A stretch of 64,000 bases of DNA from Trichobilharzia szidati (taxonomy: Eukaryota > Platyhelminthes > Trematoda > Strigeidida > Schistosomatidae): the NCBI GenBank assembly GCA_944472155.2, contig OX235272.1, positions 15,980,354-16,044,353 of the forward strand. The letters run 5' to 3'. This document shows, piece by piece, positions 1-11,094 of the stretch (position 1 is the first letter of the stretch; each line of letters starts with the position of its first letter). The notes below the pieces were generated by a model. That model did no database searches. It saw only the letters and a list, made by a program, of their open reading frames with translations, and was not told where the DNA came from. Position numbers and translations under genes: made by a program.

Positions 1-680
1 CAGCCAGTGAGTGTCCAATCCATCTCCACTTTCTCCTGCATATGCAGAAGTCTGAGAAGAGTTCACCATTTTCGTTCATTTCACCGAGGGCCTCACGACC
101 CATGGTGAGTTCTCTTCCTGTATTGTCTCCTCTTAGTCTTGCATTCATATCACCCATCAGGATTTTGAAATCGCCATTTGGGACGTTGCCCATTACTGCT
201 TGTAGTTGTCTGTAGAAGGCCTCCTTCTTCTCTTGTTCCGAGACGTTTGTAGGCGCATAGTATTGAATGATTGTAACCTTCTTTCCTTCTTTTTGAGTTG
301 AACCTAGCTGTCATTATCCTGGAGGAGATTGGTTCCCACTGCATCAGAGCTTTGGCTGCTGTTGGTGACATCATGATGGCTACTCCCTCGGTGTGCTCGT
401 GGTTGTCCTCTGGGTGACCGGAGTAGATTATTGTCTCTCCAGTTGATAGTTGGCTCCTTCCACATCCGTTCCATCTGCTCTCGCAGATTCCCAACACTTC
501 TATTTTACATCTCATTTCTGCGGCTACCTGGGCAGCCTTTCCAGCTTCGTACATTGTACGAACATTCCACTTCCCCATCCTTATTTTTGCTTTCATCGAA
601 AGAAGGCACATCGGCTGACTGGCTTCCCTAAGGCTTTCACCAGCCTGCATCATTTCACGTTTCCTATTCCAGCGAAAAAT
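1..680 (-). mobile_element. RTE-clade LINE relic, endonuclease region
   Basis: Decayed copy of the N-terminal apurinic-type endonuclease region of an SR2-like RTE retrotransposon. On the minus strand the frame from about 740 to 150 reads GKWNVRTMYEAGK, then GICESRWNGCGRSQLSTGE and a stretch ending TEGVAIMMSP, typical of the first half of this nuclease. After about 290 the frame is broken by indels. The first ~44 bases instead match the 3' coding end of the same LINE family (compare 37860-37900), so the copy carries an internal deletion or is a chimera. The enzyme would nick target DNA for target-primed reverse transcription; this copy cannot encode it. The 3' boundary lies outside the window. 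Confidence 0.8.
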
Positions 681-970
681 TAGGACATTTTTTATGTTTT
701 TAGAATTTTTAATATATTTGTGCATTGAAGTTTCTGTAGCACCTAACACCCAAGCACATGAAATGATGGTTGCATGTTTCAGATTCCTCGGTGAACACCA
801 TCACGTAGGTGATAAGTCTTAGATCGGAAGAAACATTTATTGCCCAAATTCCACTGCCAGAGAACACTGACCGAGAAAGCGTCAAAGCGTCTTCAATGCT
901 CTTCAATGCTAGTGGTGAACAGATCAACAGAGATCGAGTAATTCATTTCAGTATAACCAATCAATGGGGT

Positions 971-1191
971 AGTGCGTCGGTGGAAAAGCGGTCGGGACGC
1001 TCGCCGACCATGCACATGGTCCGGGGTTCGATTTCCGGCCACCGACGCACTCCTTTACCTCGGTAATCCAGAAATAATGCTGGTTAAGAGGAAAGGTTGG
1101 GCATGAGGCTAGCAACCTCATCCTGTAAAACTTAAACACTGCTACAGAAACTTCAAGCCCTATGTTCCACTGGGAACGTGAAGGAAAAAAA
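971..1191 (+). mobile_element. SINE-A copy (tRNA-like head, LINE-like tail)
   Basis: Begins with a tRNA-like head (gtgcgtcggtgg) with an A-box-like stretch and a B box (ggggttcgattt) around 1023-1034, which would act as an internal Pol III promoter. The body contains the family word ggaaaggttgggcatgaggc. The 3' end reads gaagccctatgttccactgg, then a short A run. That terminal stretch is also the 3' end of the RTE LINE copies in the window. Related copies lie at 1708, 16424, 21548, 17735 and 62891. Confidence 0.85.
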
Positions 1192-1479
1192 TCGAAGGGG
1201 TAATTCAACAATATTCCTGCAAAATGGCATTTCTTTTGTGGCATATATTGTAGCAAACATCGATTGGTAATATCAAGTGGATTCTTGGATAAACAAGTCG
1301 ATTTGGTTATATTGTGATTGACAGAACCTTTTTCCTAATAATAATAAAAATAACAACGGGGGATAAAAGGGAAGAGTAAATAAAAACATTTTGTAAAAGT
1401 GAATTGTTCATTTTGTTTTTGAATAACACCGTCATGACAGGTATGCTACTTCCAAGTTATGTCAATAACAATAGAAATG

Positions 1480-1700
1480 TTTTTCAATTGTTGGTTTGTA
1501 GGGATTTGGTTCGTTACATCAGTTAGAGAACCATTGGAAAACCTGGGAGTACTGGACAGCTGTTTCGTCCTAGTTTTGGACTCTTCAGCAATACGCACTC
1601 ACCGGGGTTCGGACCCAGGACCTTCTGGTTACAAGGCCAGTGAACTCGTATACCATTAAGCCACTGGGACCAGATCCAATGGCCCATGAATTCTAACTTC
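1480..1700 (-). mobile_element. Hammerhead SINE (Sm-alpha type), near-complete unit
   Basis: Read on the minus strand: a tRNA-like head (A box near gtggcttaatgg, B box gggtccgaacccc-like, 1605-1665), a hammerhead core, then the family tail ending near aaatccctacaaaccaa. Schistosome Sm-alpha SINEs are known to combine a Pol III-type head with a self-cleaving hammerhead, and this copy matches that order. It abuts SINE-A at 1708. Confidence 0.85.
1549..1594 (-). ncRNA. Type I hammerhead ribozyme, intact core
   Basis: Minus strand. Stem I is GTATTG with CAGTAC (six pairs, one G-U). The core CTGAAGA fits the invariant CUGANGA. Stem II is GTCC with GGAC around an AAAACTA loop. GAAA is followed by the short palindromic stem III segment CAGCTG and the cleavage triplet GTC. 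Every invariant core base is present, so self-cleavage is plausible. The very short stem III would favour activity as a dimer. Confidence 0.8.
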
Positions 1701-1707
1701 TGCCATG

Positions 1708-1941
1708 TTTTTTTTCCTTCACGTTCTCCAGTGGAACATACGGCTTCAAGCTAGTGGCTTGAAGTTTCTGTAGCAGTGTTTATTTTGCAGGATGGGGTTG
1801 CTAGCCTCATGCCCAACCTTTCCTCTTTACCAGCATTATTTCTGGCTTACCGAGGTAAAGGAGTGCGTCGGTGGTCGGGGATCGGACCCTAGAGCATGTG
1901 CATGGTCGGCGAGCGTCCTGACCGCTATACCGCCGACGCAC
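1708..1941 (-). mobile_element. SINE-A copy
   Basis: Minus-strand copy with A-rich 3' end at 1708, the LINE-like tail at 1716-1750, the ggttgggcatgaggctagca body and the tRNA-like head ending at 1941 (tgcgtcggcggt). The B-box area is altered (cgatccccgaccacc). Confidence 0.85.
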
Positions 1942-2003
1942 TAATGGAAATGTTATATAACAGGATTTATAAGGATAAGAATTAATTTAACTTCGTGTTT
2001 TAG

Positions 2004-3022
2004 ACCTCATTATGAATCAATATGAGGTGTTCGGAGTGCATAAAGGAGTAAGACAAGGCTGTCTATTATCACCGATGATATTCTTATATGTGGTGGACTG
2101 GATTATGTGTCTGACTATAGGGAGTGAGGAATCAGGAATGCACTGGACGACCGATAAGAAGGCTCTAGAAAATCTGGATTTTGCAGATAATATATGTCTA
2201 TTGGGACACAAACGTGAAGACTTACAGGCGAAAACCAACAACCTGGTTGAAGAAGCCGGCTGTGAAGACTGGACAGCAGGTGAACATAGAGAAGACTTAG
2301 GTGATGAAGATAACCAGCGAACAGCAGCAGCAACAACAACAGCCAGCACCAGTCATCATCAACGGAAGAGATTTAACAGAGGTTACCCGCTTTACTTATC
2401 TAGGAAGCATCGTTTCAACTACAGGCAGTCGAAACGGATGAAGACCTCAAAGCTAAGCGGAATGAGATAGGCGTGATACGGAGTGATCAACCTGAAACCA
2501 GTGTGGAAATCTTCTGCAATAACTCAGCATACGGAGTAAGATTCAGCTTTTTCAACACTAATGTCAAGTTGGTCCTTCTATACAGGTCAGGAACTTGACC
2601 AGCGTGTAACGAAAAGGAATTCCAACACGTGTCAGACTTTCAGCAACAGCTGCCTTCACTTGCTCCACACTGAAGATCAAATGGCCAGCCGGCTAGAAAG
2701 AATAAGTAACAAGAAACTATAAAGTGGAACAAACCAGAGGAAGGTGGACTGCTCAATAAATTTGTAGGTGAATATTGAGATGGATCAGACATACGTTGAG
2801 GAGGCTGTCGGATGACATCACGCGCAATGCAGGCAATTATTCGAGAGGAAACCAAAGGGGAAGCGACGAGTGGGTCGTCAGTGTGAGGGTGGCATACAGG
2901 TGGTCGTGTGAGGAAGAGATGAGAGAGGATGGTAGAAAATAGAGTAAAATGGTTATGTGTTGTTGAAGCCCTATGTTCCACTTGGAACTCAAGGAAACAA
3001 TAATAAAAAAATAATAATAACG
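2004..3022 (+). mobile_element. RTE-clade LINE, 5'-truncated copy
   Basis: Starts inside the reverse transcriptase at the VRQGCLLSPM motif (2047-2080) and runs through a mutated catalytic box (DFADNICLL instead of FADD) and the C-terminal region to the family 3' end gaagccctatgttccacttg and a (TAA)n tail near 3005-3022. Frameshifts break the frame after about 2290. Truncation at the 5' end is normal for LINE insertion. Confidence 0.85.
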
Positions 3023-3129
3023 AATCAATATCAGTTAGATATAGAATACTTATTGAAGACCTTGGTCAGCGCAGAGTCATATCACGAGATGAAGAAGTTA
3101 GAGTTAATTGGTCAGTGAATTTCAGTTCG

Positions 3130-3262
3130 AGTGGCTATACGATCAACAAGTTTGGTTTTGTAACCTGAGGGTCCTGGTTTTGATCTCTGATGAGACCGCG
3201 GGTGTACACTAATAAAGAGAGTCCCAAACTAAGTCGAAACACCCATCCAGTACTCCAGAGCT
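3130..3262 (+). mobile_element. Decayed hammerhead SINE
   Basis: Carries remnants of the B box (3172-3185), the hammerhead stem II segment gagtcccaaacta and gtcgaaac, and the downstream ccagtactcc. The core bases before stem II are lost, so no ribozyme is expected. Confidence 0.6.
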
Positions 3263-3279
3263 CTCAGTAATCAATAATA

Positions 3280-3430
3280 ATAAGAATAGGGTTTAGGTAG
3301 TGTGGTAGAGAATGATCCCATCACAGAGTGAATTAATTTGATGAAGTCTCACAGTGTTATACAGTAATATTTACTGATGAAGTTACAAGCACAATTTGTA
3401 GCTCATTATCATATCAGTGATTTTTCCAAT
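3280..3430 (+). repeat. Solo Penelope-type terminal repeat
   Basis: Matches the terminal arm of the Penelope-like element at 41837-41998, with the shared words gtgtggtagagaatg, gtctcacagtgttatacag and agcacaattt. No coding part is attached, so it looks like an isolated terminal repeat. Confidence 0.6.
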
Positions 3431-3927
3431 TGATATTGACTTATGTCGGAATGTAACAACTGAAATTGCTTAAGAAATATTTACTAGAACATTGATCAAT
3501 AGCATAAGCATTATGATTTTAACATTCGAACTGAGTCAACTTGTGCTTGTTAATAAAGGAGAGTGATTAAAGCTAGTAATTCAAGTTACGATCTTCTATT
3601 TCATAATAATTTTTCTATTTACACTGTGAAAAATGTTTATCGTAGATGAAGTTGGGGCAGATATGATGAAAGTACTAAGTTACTTAAATTAATTAAATGT
3701 CTGTCTGAAAGACTTAACAAAGTAGGACTTTCGATTAAAGTGCTGCGATTCACGCTATCCAACTTCATCTGAAGCATTAACGAAAACAACAAAACAATTA
3801 GTTTAGCAAAGAGGCTGTTTTCGGGGAACTCATTTTCTGTAGTTATACAAATGTATTTACATAAAAGTTTCTTATGAAAGAGGGCAGTTACCAATATAAC
3901 GAGTTGCCGTAATCATAGATGTTAATA
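3431..3927. other. No recognised gene
   Basis: AT-rich. A segment around 3795-3860 resembles 18395-18470 (agtttagcraagaggct), hinting at an old unclassified repeat. Nothing else is supported. Confidence 0.4.
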
Positions 3928-4760
3928 TTAATAATAATAATTTGCTATATTCCAAAACAGTAATTGTGATACAGAATGGAATTCTCAGCATTTTAACTAC
4001 TACAGTTTTGCATCCAGTTAGTACATTATCAATAAATAGAATTCTACATAGATTAAGGAAATCTTAGTTCATTATGACAACAACATATTGGCATGTAGGT
4101 AGCAAAGCCAAAGTTGAACAGTGTTTGAAGGTGTTAGAAAAGTAGGTGCTATTACATTTACTGGCGTAAGCGAGAGAAAGAAACAAAGTAGCACATAACA
4201 GAAAAGAGAGAGAGAGAAAAGGAAAAGCAAGAAAGAAAATGTTGTACCAATAAATGATATGAGTTGGAAAGACGAGGTCCAGTTGTTCCACTGACTATTT
4301 AATGAATTATAAGTGTCACGCCTAATGCTTTCTTTATCGCATAGAACACGAGCTAAGTAGGGTATGGTTGAGTTTTTGTACTTGCTGGTGTGAGCATATA
4401 GTTTTCTATATAGGCTTGTGGTTTTGCCTGATGAGATAGATGCAAGGGGAGAGTTGTGAGTGAAGAGGGTGGTGTGAGTTAGATAAAATGGATTTGGCCC
4501 ATTTATCACATGAGTCCATATGCCTGCCTGTCGACCAGAATATTAACAAGCTGGTTAAGTGGCACGTTGCTTACGCTGCTGACAACCTTTAACATCCTGC
4601 GTAATATGATGTTATAGTCTTTCTTCAGTATGTATGTGAGCATTGTATGTGAGCAGTTGAATAAGTGCTTTAGAGTTACGTAATAAGATGAACGATTTAG
4701 TGGATGAGTTGCATCCAAAACAATACGCTTTCACTCACTTTACACAGCTGGAGCTCTAAC
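3928..4760 (-). mobile_element. CR1-like LINE, 3' part
   Basis: Minus strand. Encodes pieces of a CR1/SR1-like reverse-transcriptase C terminus: RRMLKVVSSVSNVPLNQLVN (4540-4610), LYRKLYAHTSKYKNSTIPYL and DTYNSLNSQ. These match the better copy at 49440-50650. The 3' end is a (TTA)n microsatellite at 3928-3941, as in the copies at 33905 and 50640. Frame breaks make it non-functional. Confidence 0.75.
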
Positions 4761-5339
4761 CTTCCAGCCAGACGAACCGGAACTCAGAATAAAAAATGGG
4801 AAACATATTCAACCACTTCTACTATGATAGTAAGAAACTTTTTTGTTTTCTACCAACCTGACTTTGTTTATCTGGTTTTTTGAGGTCATTGTAAATCTTT
4901 CATTCTTTTTAGGCTTTTACATAGTGTCACATTTTCTTTTGTTTTTATATTCACCCAGAAAACAGCTTATTTATTAAATTATTCATCTTATCGCGTGAAA
5001 AAATTGTATATAAATGCAATTGTATGGATAAAGAAAGTGAATTCACTGAAAATAGCTAGCCACTTCGCTAAACCACTTGGTTTGTTCTTTGCATATAAGC
5101 ACACATAGAGGTTGAGAAAAGAAGTGTTGAGAAACTGAAGGGAAAAAACAGTTGTACTGGAGAAAGAAGAGACGAGGATTTTTGGAACTTACAAGAGATC
5201 ACAAGGAGTGTGTACAAAATGAGTCACAAGAGACAACTTTATGTCATGCTACACCACCAGTCTTTAGTCTTTGATTCTTGTGGAAATCAACTAGGCGATG
5301 TACAATTCTTCACGTAAATCATAGCAACAGGCAGTGACT
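4761..5339. other. No recognised gene
   Basis: AT-rich DNA; short ORFs only. No family was recognised. Confidence 0.4.
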
Positions 5340-6440
5340 TTATTTATTGGTGTCATATTTTGTTCTGATTACCCAGCTAGCACTTTTCAAAATCAACCCT
5401 GTTTCACCTAGCAGTGATACTTCAGGAATACGGTGGTTGGGTGCACACCTGTCTGTCTGGAATGAACATAGAACTTGGCACCGAAGTACAGCAGTTCCAG
5501 TTGCCACCTTCCAAATAAGACACAAAGGTAGACAAGAGGATGAGTGAAGAGAATCAATAGAGTTTTGACATGTATAAGAGTGAAACAGAATGAGTAATGG
5601 TAGAAAGGAATATGAAGGGCTACAGAGACTGAATTCATCTGCGCCACTGACAACGATTTTGAGCCATGTCACCTTTTGTCCCGAGCCACTGATTCTTGGA
5701 GTCCCGAGGGCCCCAACCCGGAAGTCTGCATCTCCCTACCTGACTTGACTTAGTTTAACTGTCAAGGAAGGATTTCATGGATTGATTGATGCGATGTTTT
5801 TGTTTGGCCACCACTTACTCTTTTCCAACCTGCACCTATATCAGCTATTAATGCCCGTCGAGGGAGACAATGGTTAGACATGCGCAGCACGTGACCTAGC
5901 CATCTCAGTCTATGTAACTTTATAGCCTCGTTGATTGATTTTCCCTCTTTGCGAACTGCTGAGCAGTACATACGTCCCTTGGTTGATAGCCGGATGTCAC
6001 GCCTACGCCAGAGATGGTATAAGTTAGCGAAAGCAGCTCGAGCTTTTTGGATCCGCGCTATGATTTCGTCGGATATCAGTCTGTTGGTGCTTATACAACT
6101 TCCCAAATAGGTAAAGTGGTCAACATGTTCTATCACTTCACTCCCTATCACTAAGCTAGGAGGTGACTGGGCGCATATACAATATGTCCTAGCTATTATG
6201 CTGGATACAGTTTCGCAGCCTCACCGGTTTACTTTCCGTCTTTGCTTGGTGCTCTGCATCTAAACTGGTTACTGCATTGTGAACTTGCTCATTTGATGTT
6301 AGTATCTGAAAAAGGATGACCGTAAATCACAACCTCTGGTCTCATCGTTTCTTCTACTTTTCTACGCCAACAGCTACGCAGTACACATTATCCTCTGATG
6401 TTAATCTTACTCTTAAGGTCATACAAGTGATCGAATACTA
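5340..6440 (-). mobile_element. Second LINE family, RT C-terminal relic and long 3' region
   Basis: Minus-strand reading gives [38 protein letters not shown] and [14 protein letters not shown], the usual C-terminal stretch of a non-LTR reverse transcriptase. The same family recurs at 57665-59045 in better condition. An internal deletion joins CSAVR to KEGKSI. The 5340-5760 part is a non-coding 3' region shared with 57665-58150. Confidence 0.75.
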
Positions 6441-7059
6441 AACCAGAGTTCTTATATCCACTCTGATACTTTGATCCACTTGGCTCCTGAGATTAATATA
6501 ATGATCAACATATCAATTCATTTCAGTTCCTATCATTCAACTAGAACCTGGTACAGACGAGTTCTGCAGCATCATTTCAGATTTGCCGTGTGCTATAGAT
6601 CAGTGGGATATTTTTTCGTTAAAATGTCAGTGCATAAAACATTAAATTTGAGCCTCATCAAATCACTCCTTAAAATATACCACTATTTGTTTACCACACT
6701 TAACCCTAAGCGAAACTGAAGACATCACACCAGTTGCTAAAGTGACGGAATCTATCAAAAGTTATCGGATATCACCATTTTCGTATAGGAAGGTTCCTAA
6801 TAGTGTAAAATTTTTGATATATGCTACCTAATTGATTTAGTGACGGATCTATCAATGAAGAAGCCTGTGATTCCAATATATTGTATAACAGTAGGGAAAT
6901 TAAACGAAAATGTAACGGCTTAAAATATAGCAGCTGAAGAATGAACAAAGTGGTAAAGATTTTCAGAACCTCGTAGATGACACTGATGTGAACGGTTTTG
7001 TGACATGTCAGAAATATTATTCAACCACTGATTCCTCGCAACTCTGTCATGATTCTTTG
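6441..7059. other. No recognised gene
   Basis: AT-rich DNA with short random ORFs; nothing recognisable. Confidence 0.4.
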
Positions 7060-7285
7060 CACAGCAATCTTTGTCTCACAGGAATTCAGCACGAGCTAAC
7101 ACTGGTCAGAAAACCATTACAACACCTGGGAGTACCGGACAGATGTTTCGTTCTAGTCGGAGATCCTTCAGTAGTTCACACTCACCGAGCGGGATTCGAT
7201 CCCAAGATCGTCTAGTCATAAGATCAGCTTTTGAATCATTAAGTCACTGGGACCCGATTCAATGGCCAGTGAATTCCAACTTCTA
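7060..7285 (-). mobile_element. Decayed hammerhead SINE
   Basis: Minus-strand copy with tRNA-like head (7195-7265, B box gggatcgaatccc), hammerhead segment 7128-7170 and tail. The core reads CTGAAGGA and stem II is mismatched, so it should not cleave. Confidence 0.75.
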
Positions 7286-7374
7286 AGTCTTTGGTTCAGT
7301 TGGTTCATAAACAGTTGTTTGCTTACTAACTACCTATACTAATATAATGTAAAATACATATAAATATATTATAC

Positions 7375-7745
7375 AGCACCAATTCTTCTATAAGCCACTC
7401 AAAACTGGATAAATACCCTGCTGATGTCACCTCCAACTGCGTTTATGAATTTACGTGCACTTGCGGGAGCAAGTCCATTCGAATGACGGAAAGAAGGGCT
7501 TCTATTCGGTTTTCTGAACATATTTCAAGAAACCTGTGCCTGAAAGGAAGCAAACATTCTCAGTGTGCAATTGGCAGATATATTGTTGATACCGGACATT
7601 TCGTAAAGATTTCTAAGTCCTTCAAAATATTAAATTGACAAAGGACAGCAAATTTACTAAGATTTGCCGAAGCGATCGCAATCAAACGGTTTAAATCAGA
7701 CTTATGCATACAGAAAGAGAGTGTGATTAACCTCTCACTCCCTTG
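7375..7745 (+). mobile_element. Penelope-like element, GIY-YIG C-terminal relic
   Basis: Translates as NCVYEFTCTCGSKSIRMTER and onward through HSQCAIGRYIVDTGHFVKIS to NLLRFAEAIAIKRFKSDLC. This is the layout of the GIY-YIG endonuclease end of Penelope-like elements: Cys-containing knuckle, decayed YIGRT, EH motif and C-terminal helix. In the GIY-YIG core, YIG is changed to SIR, and a stop follows near 7638. Compare 28290-29345. Confidence 0.75.
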
Positions 7746-8280
7746 GTAACTGAATTTTGATTTTGATTACATTAATTAGTCATCTAATTCAGTGATCTCA
7801 ACTCACTGAACAAATCTTAATCTCATAAACTGTAACCGCTTATGTTTTTTGAGTTGCTATGTGAACCTACAAGCTAACACTGTTCTGTTGATTAATTTTT
7901 TCTGTTTTCTGTCTCACCCCTCCCCCCTCTCTTTTCAACTTTGAAAGCGCATAAATTGATGATGATAACTTAAACTAAAAATTGTAATCCTTTCATTCTT
8001 TTTTGGATGCGTCAGTTTTATCTCTTCTCTACTACTACTCAAACATTAAAGTATGTTATTATCATTTTTGTAACCATTGTAATTTCAGGTAGTCTGCAGC
8101 TGATGAGAACCTGTGAAATAGTATGATATCATTTTATACTGCAAACTTCATCTTCCTTTCTTTATCGAAATTTATCAAGGGAACCAAATATATGAAACTA
8201 ATACAATGTTTTCATCATTACCGATGACTAAAACTTTCTTGCAAACACTACTGGCATCGGCAGTTTAGCAGTAGGCTAGT
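7746..8280. other. No recognised gene
   Basis: Follows the Penelope relic and may hold its decayed terminal part; a ctgatgag word at 8100 has no ribozyme context. No gene seen. Confidence 0.35.
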
Positions 8281-8390
8281 TGTTAGATGTGCCAGGGAAA
8301 TGTGCTACTGAAGAGTCCCAAACTAGGATGAAACAGTTGTCCTGTACTCATTGGTTTTTCCATCAGTCTTACAAATTGGTAGATTTCTCA
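8281..8390 (+). mobile_element. Hammerhead SINE fragment
   Basis: Contains CTGAAGA (8308-8314), GTCC with GGAT and GAAAC, then agttgtcctgtact. Stem I no longer pairs and the first stem II pair is a G-U, so activity is unlikely. The tRNA-like head is missing. Confidence 0.65.
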
Positions 8391-8520
8391 TCAACCACTC
8401 TTGTGGTCCAAAGGTTCAATCATTCGAGTGACGCACTCTTAAACCTCACCAAGGAGGCAGTAAGTTGGGTAAAGAGAGAGAAGACTGGTCCTGAGGCTAG
8501 CGGCAGTACCTCCTAAGAAT

Positions 8521-9444
8521 AAAATACCACCACCACCACCACTGAAACTCTGAAATTGAAGCCTGGAGCTCTTCGTGAACGATTCTAATCGTTTTCATAT
8601 TTTCTTTTCCGCCTACTATCCGCTTTTATACACATATCAATCAGCTAATTACCCCTTATAAATATTCAAAACAATTTCTAAGAAGCTCATAGTAAAAAGA
8701 CGAAAAAAAATAAACAATTAACCACTGTAAATTTAAAATACAAACAGAAGAGGATAGTAAAAAAGGGAGCATATTTGGCAGTTGGATATAACTGTAAATT
8801 ATTTATGTCGCTGCGAGTGTGTCTTCTGTTTCGTTCTACCACTCTGCGTCTCTCTTTTCGCGTATCTGCCTGTCAGATTCTCTTTGTAACTCTACCTCTG
8901 TTTATTCACTTTCTCTCTCTTTCTCATTCATTCATTCATTAAGTAAGTAGCCAAAATTTATGAATAATTTAAATCAGTTCTCGGTAAAGAATACAAAAAA
9001 AGAAATAAACATACAGGAGAAATATGATAACTTATTACTGATATAATTTGTAGTAATATATATCTATTTTGGAATATATATACAACGAAAATGAGCAGCA
9101 TATAAATGGTTACTTTGTAGTACTTCTCCTGCTTTATTATATGCATGCACTTGTGCATATATACATACGGTAGAAAGTAGTTTCTCTTAGATTGCCCCAT
9201 TGTGTCTAATTCCACAGAGACTTGACAAATATGAAGAAGATTAATATCGGATAAATCGATAATTATGAGACAGTTTTTTTGTCTTTTGACTAGGGAACAA
9301 CTGTCACTTCAGTGTGCCTGACTCAGTGTATGTGTTTGTGTGATTGTGTATGTGTGTGACAGGGATTTGAGACGATTTATGGAGTTATTTTTATTTAGAT
9401 TCAATGTAATTTATTTTACCATAGTGCATAGTTATGTTTTTTGA
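8521..9444. other. Low-complexity and unassigned DNA
   Basis: Holds an (ACC)n run at 8527-8541, a CT-rich tract with cattcattcatt at 8905-8940 and a GT-rich stretch at 9325-9360. No coding signal. Confidence 0.45.
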
Positions 9445-10545
9445 AGAAAAACCAAAGCATTTGAGGATCTGGACTTCGCCGATGATTTCCAACAAACTGG
9501 AAGATATGCAAGCGAAAAGCCGCAAGTTAGCAGAAGAAGCAGCAAAGATAGGATATCACTTCAGGTGAACATAGAGAAAACAGATGTGGGTGATGAAGAT
9601 TCCCGGGCAACACCACGAACAGCAACAACAACAACACCAAACAACAATCAGCATACATCGAAGGAACGTGAAAGAAACAACCTACTTTAAATACCTACGT
9701 GGGAAGCATCGTTTCAACTACTGGAGAACGGAACTGATGAGGATATCAAAGCTGCGAGGAACAGAAAAGCAAGACAAGCTTTCACTACTCTCAATTCTGT
9801 GTCGAGGTCAACAGCACTCAGCATGAAAACGATGATAAGATCCGGATTTTCAACTCCAATGTGAAGTCAGTCAGTGCTACTCACTATACGGATGGATCAG
9901 AGACTTGCACTGCGCGTCACAAAGAGCGTCTCAAACAAACTACAGATCTTCATTAACAGGTGTCTTCACTCAATATCACTCAAGATCAGATGGCCTGCAC
10001 AGTGGTTAGGACTCTCGCCGACCATGCACATGGTCGGTTCGATCCCCCGCCGACGCACACCCGATATCTATGGTCGGCCTGCAAAATTTGGGCTGCCGAT
10101 ATCCATGCTGAAAATTCCATACTTGTACTGAAAATACGATGTGGCATCAAGTTGTTATCGAAAAGAAAAGAAGAAAAGATCAACAACAGAGAGGGATCTC
10201 TGGCAATGAGCGAACCAACTCAGCAGGAACCGATTGTGAAACTAATAGGCAGGAAGAAATGGAGATGGATTGGCTGGCCATACTCTGAGGAAATAAACCA
10301 TCCAGTGAGTGACATCACTAGACAAGCCATTGTTCGAGTGGAACCCGACTGTATTGCAAGCGGCGAGTTGGTCGTCAGGGTGAGGGTGACTTGGAGGAGG
10401 TGATGTGAAGAGGAGATGAAAGGGTGTGGGCGGACTTGGAGCCAGGTGAAGACTGTAGCAGAGAATTGAAGGCAACGGAGACGTGTGGCTGAAGCCCTAT
10501 GTTTTTCTAGCAATTAAACGAAACAATAATAATTATTATAATAAA
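9445..10545 (+). mobile_element. RTE-clade LINE (b-type 3' end), with nested SINE-B
   Basis: 5'-truncated copy starting just before the FADD-like DFADDF (9470-9490), then VNIEKT-like and GSIVSTT-like segments, and the b-type 3' end around 10490-10520 (gaagccctatgtttttctag) with a (TAAT)n tail. SINE-B is inserted at about 9993-10165, splitting the LINE word gatcagatggcc from agatcaacaacagagaggg. Confidence 0.8.
9993..10165 (+). mobile_element. SINE-B copy nested in RTE
   Basis: tRNA-like head (gtggttaggactctcgccga, B box ggttcgatcccc), then the SINE-B body gatatctatggtcggcctgc and the tail near gtggcatcaagttgttatcg. It lacks the first ~15 bases of the head. The SINE-B body differs from SINE-A although the heads are alike. 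Confidence 0.85.
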
Positions 10546-10559
10546 TTTGAGCAAGAAAC

Positions 10560-11094
10560 ATGAACATGAAGTTCAGCTGTTAACTTCACATGCGAAGAAG
10601 AATTTCTTGGATGTCATAGTCACAAGATGACTAGATGGTAGTATAAAAAGGAATATGCCAGAGAAGAATACATGAACAGGAGAGGGCACTCATTTTCATA
10701 GCTCAGTTCCTATCTTGTATAAATGAAATTTAGTAAAGACCCTCAACTACAGGATTGCAGCTATTTGTTCACAAGATGAATTTGAGGTTGTATCTGAATT
10801 GGCAATAAAAAACGGCTGCCCTGAAGAATTCATTTTGACGCACGTGACCACGAGAGTAGAAAGGAATTATTCCCTATCTACAGATATTGAGCTTCAACAT
10901 GAACGTCTGATACTAAAAGGTTACGTAGCAAGCGAAATAATAACCAACAAGATGAAAAAATTGATTCAAAAATTTTCTGATGCTCAAAAATTGCAACATA
11001 TATTTCTCAAACGACCGGCTGCGATTCTGAAACCGGAATATAAAGTGCCTTGGTCAGCCATGTGTTATGGCATCTATCAGTTCAAGTGCTCCAG
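10560..11094 (+). mobile_element. Penelope-like element, part 1 (before RTE insertion)
   Basis: Reads NFLDVIVTR, later SELAIKNGCPEEFILTHVTT (10792-10850), then ILKPEYKVPW and GIYQFKCS at 11090. The order (RT tail, NGYP-like motif, linker, start of the GIY-YIG knuckle) is that of Penelope-like elements; compare NGYPENFIPC at 28770. The frame is cut by an RTE insertion at 11095 and resumes near 12247. Confidence 0.75.

Noticed and set aside
971..1060. Possible tRNA gene
   Set aside because: A and B boxes are present but the cloverleaf is incomplete and the unit continues into a repeated SINE body; the same holds for all tRNA-like heads here.
8097..8125. CTGATGAG followed by GAAA, hammerhead-like
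   Set aside because: No stem II can form between them, and stem I does not pair; only the words coincide.
9584..9826. Glutamine-rich protein gene
   Set aside because: The (CAA)n run is part of the RTE reverse-transcriptase frame and recurs in several copies at the same place.
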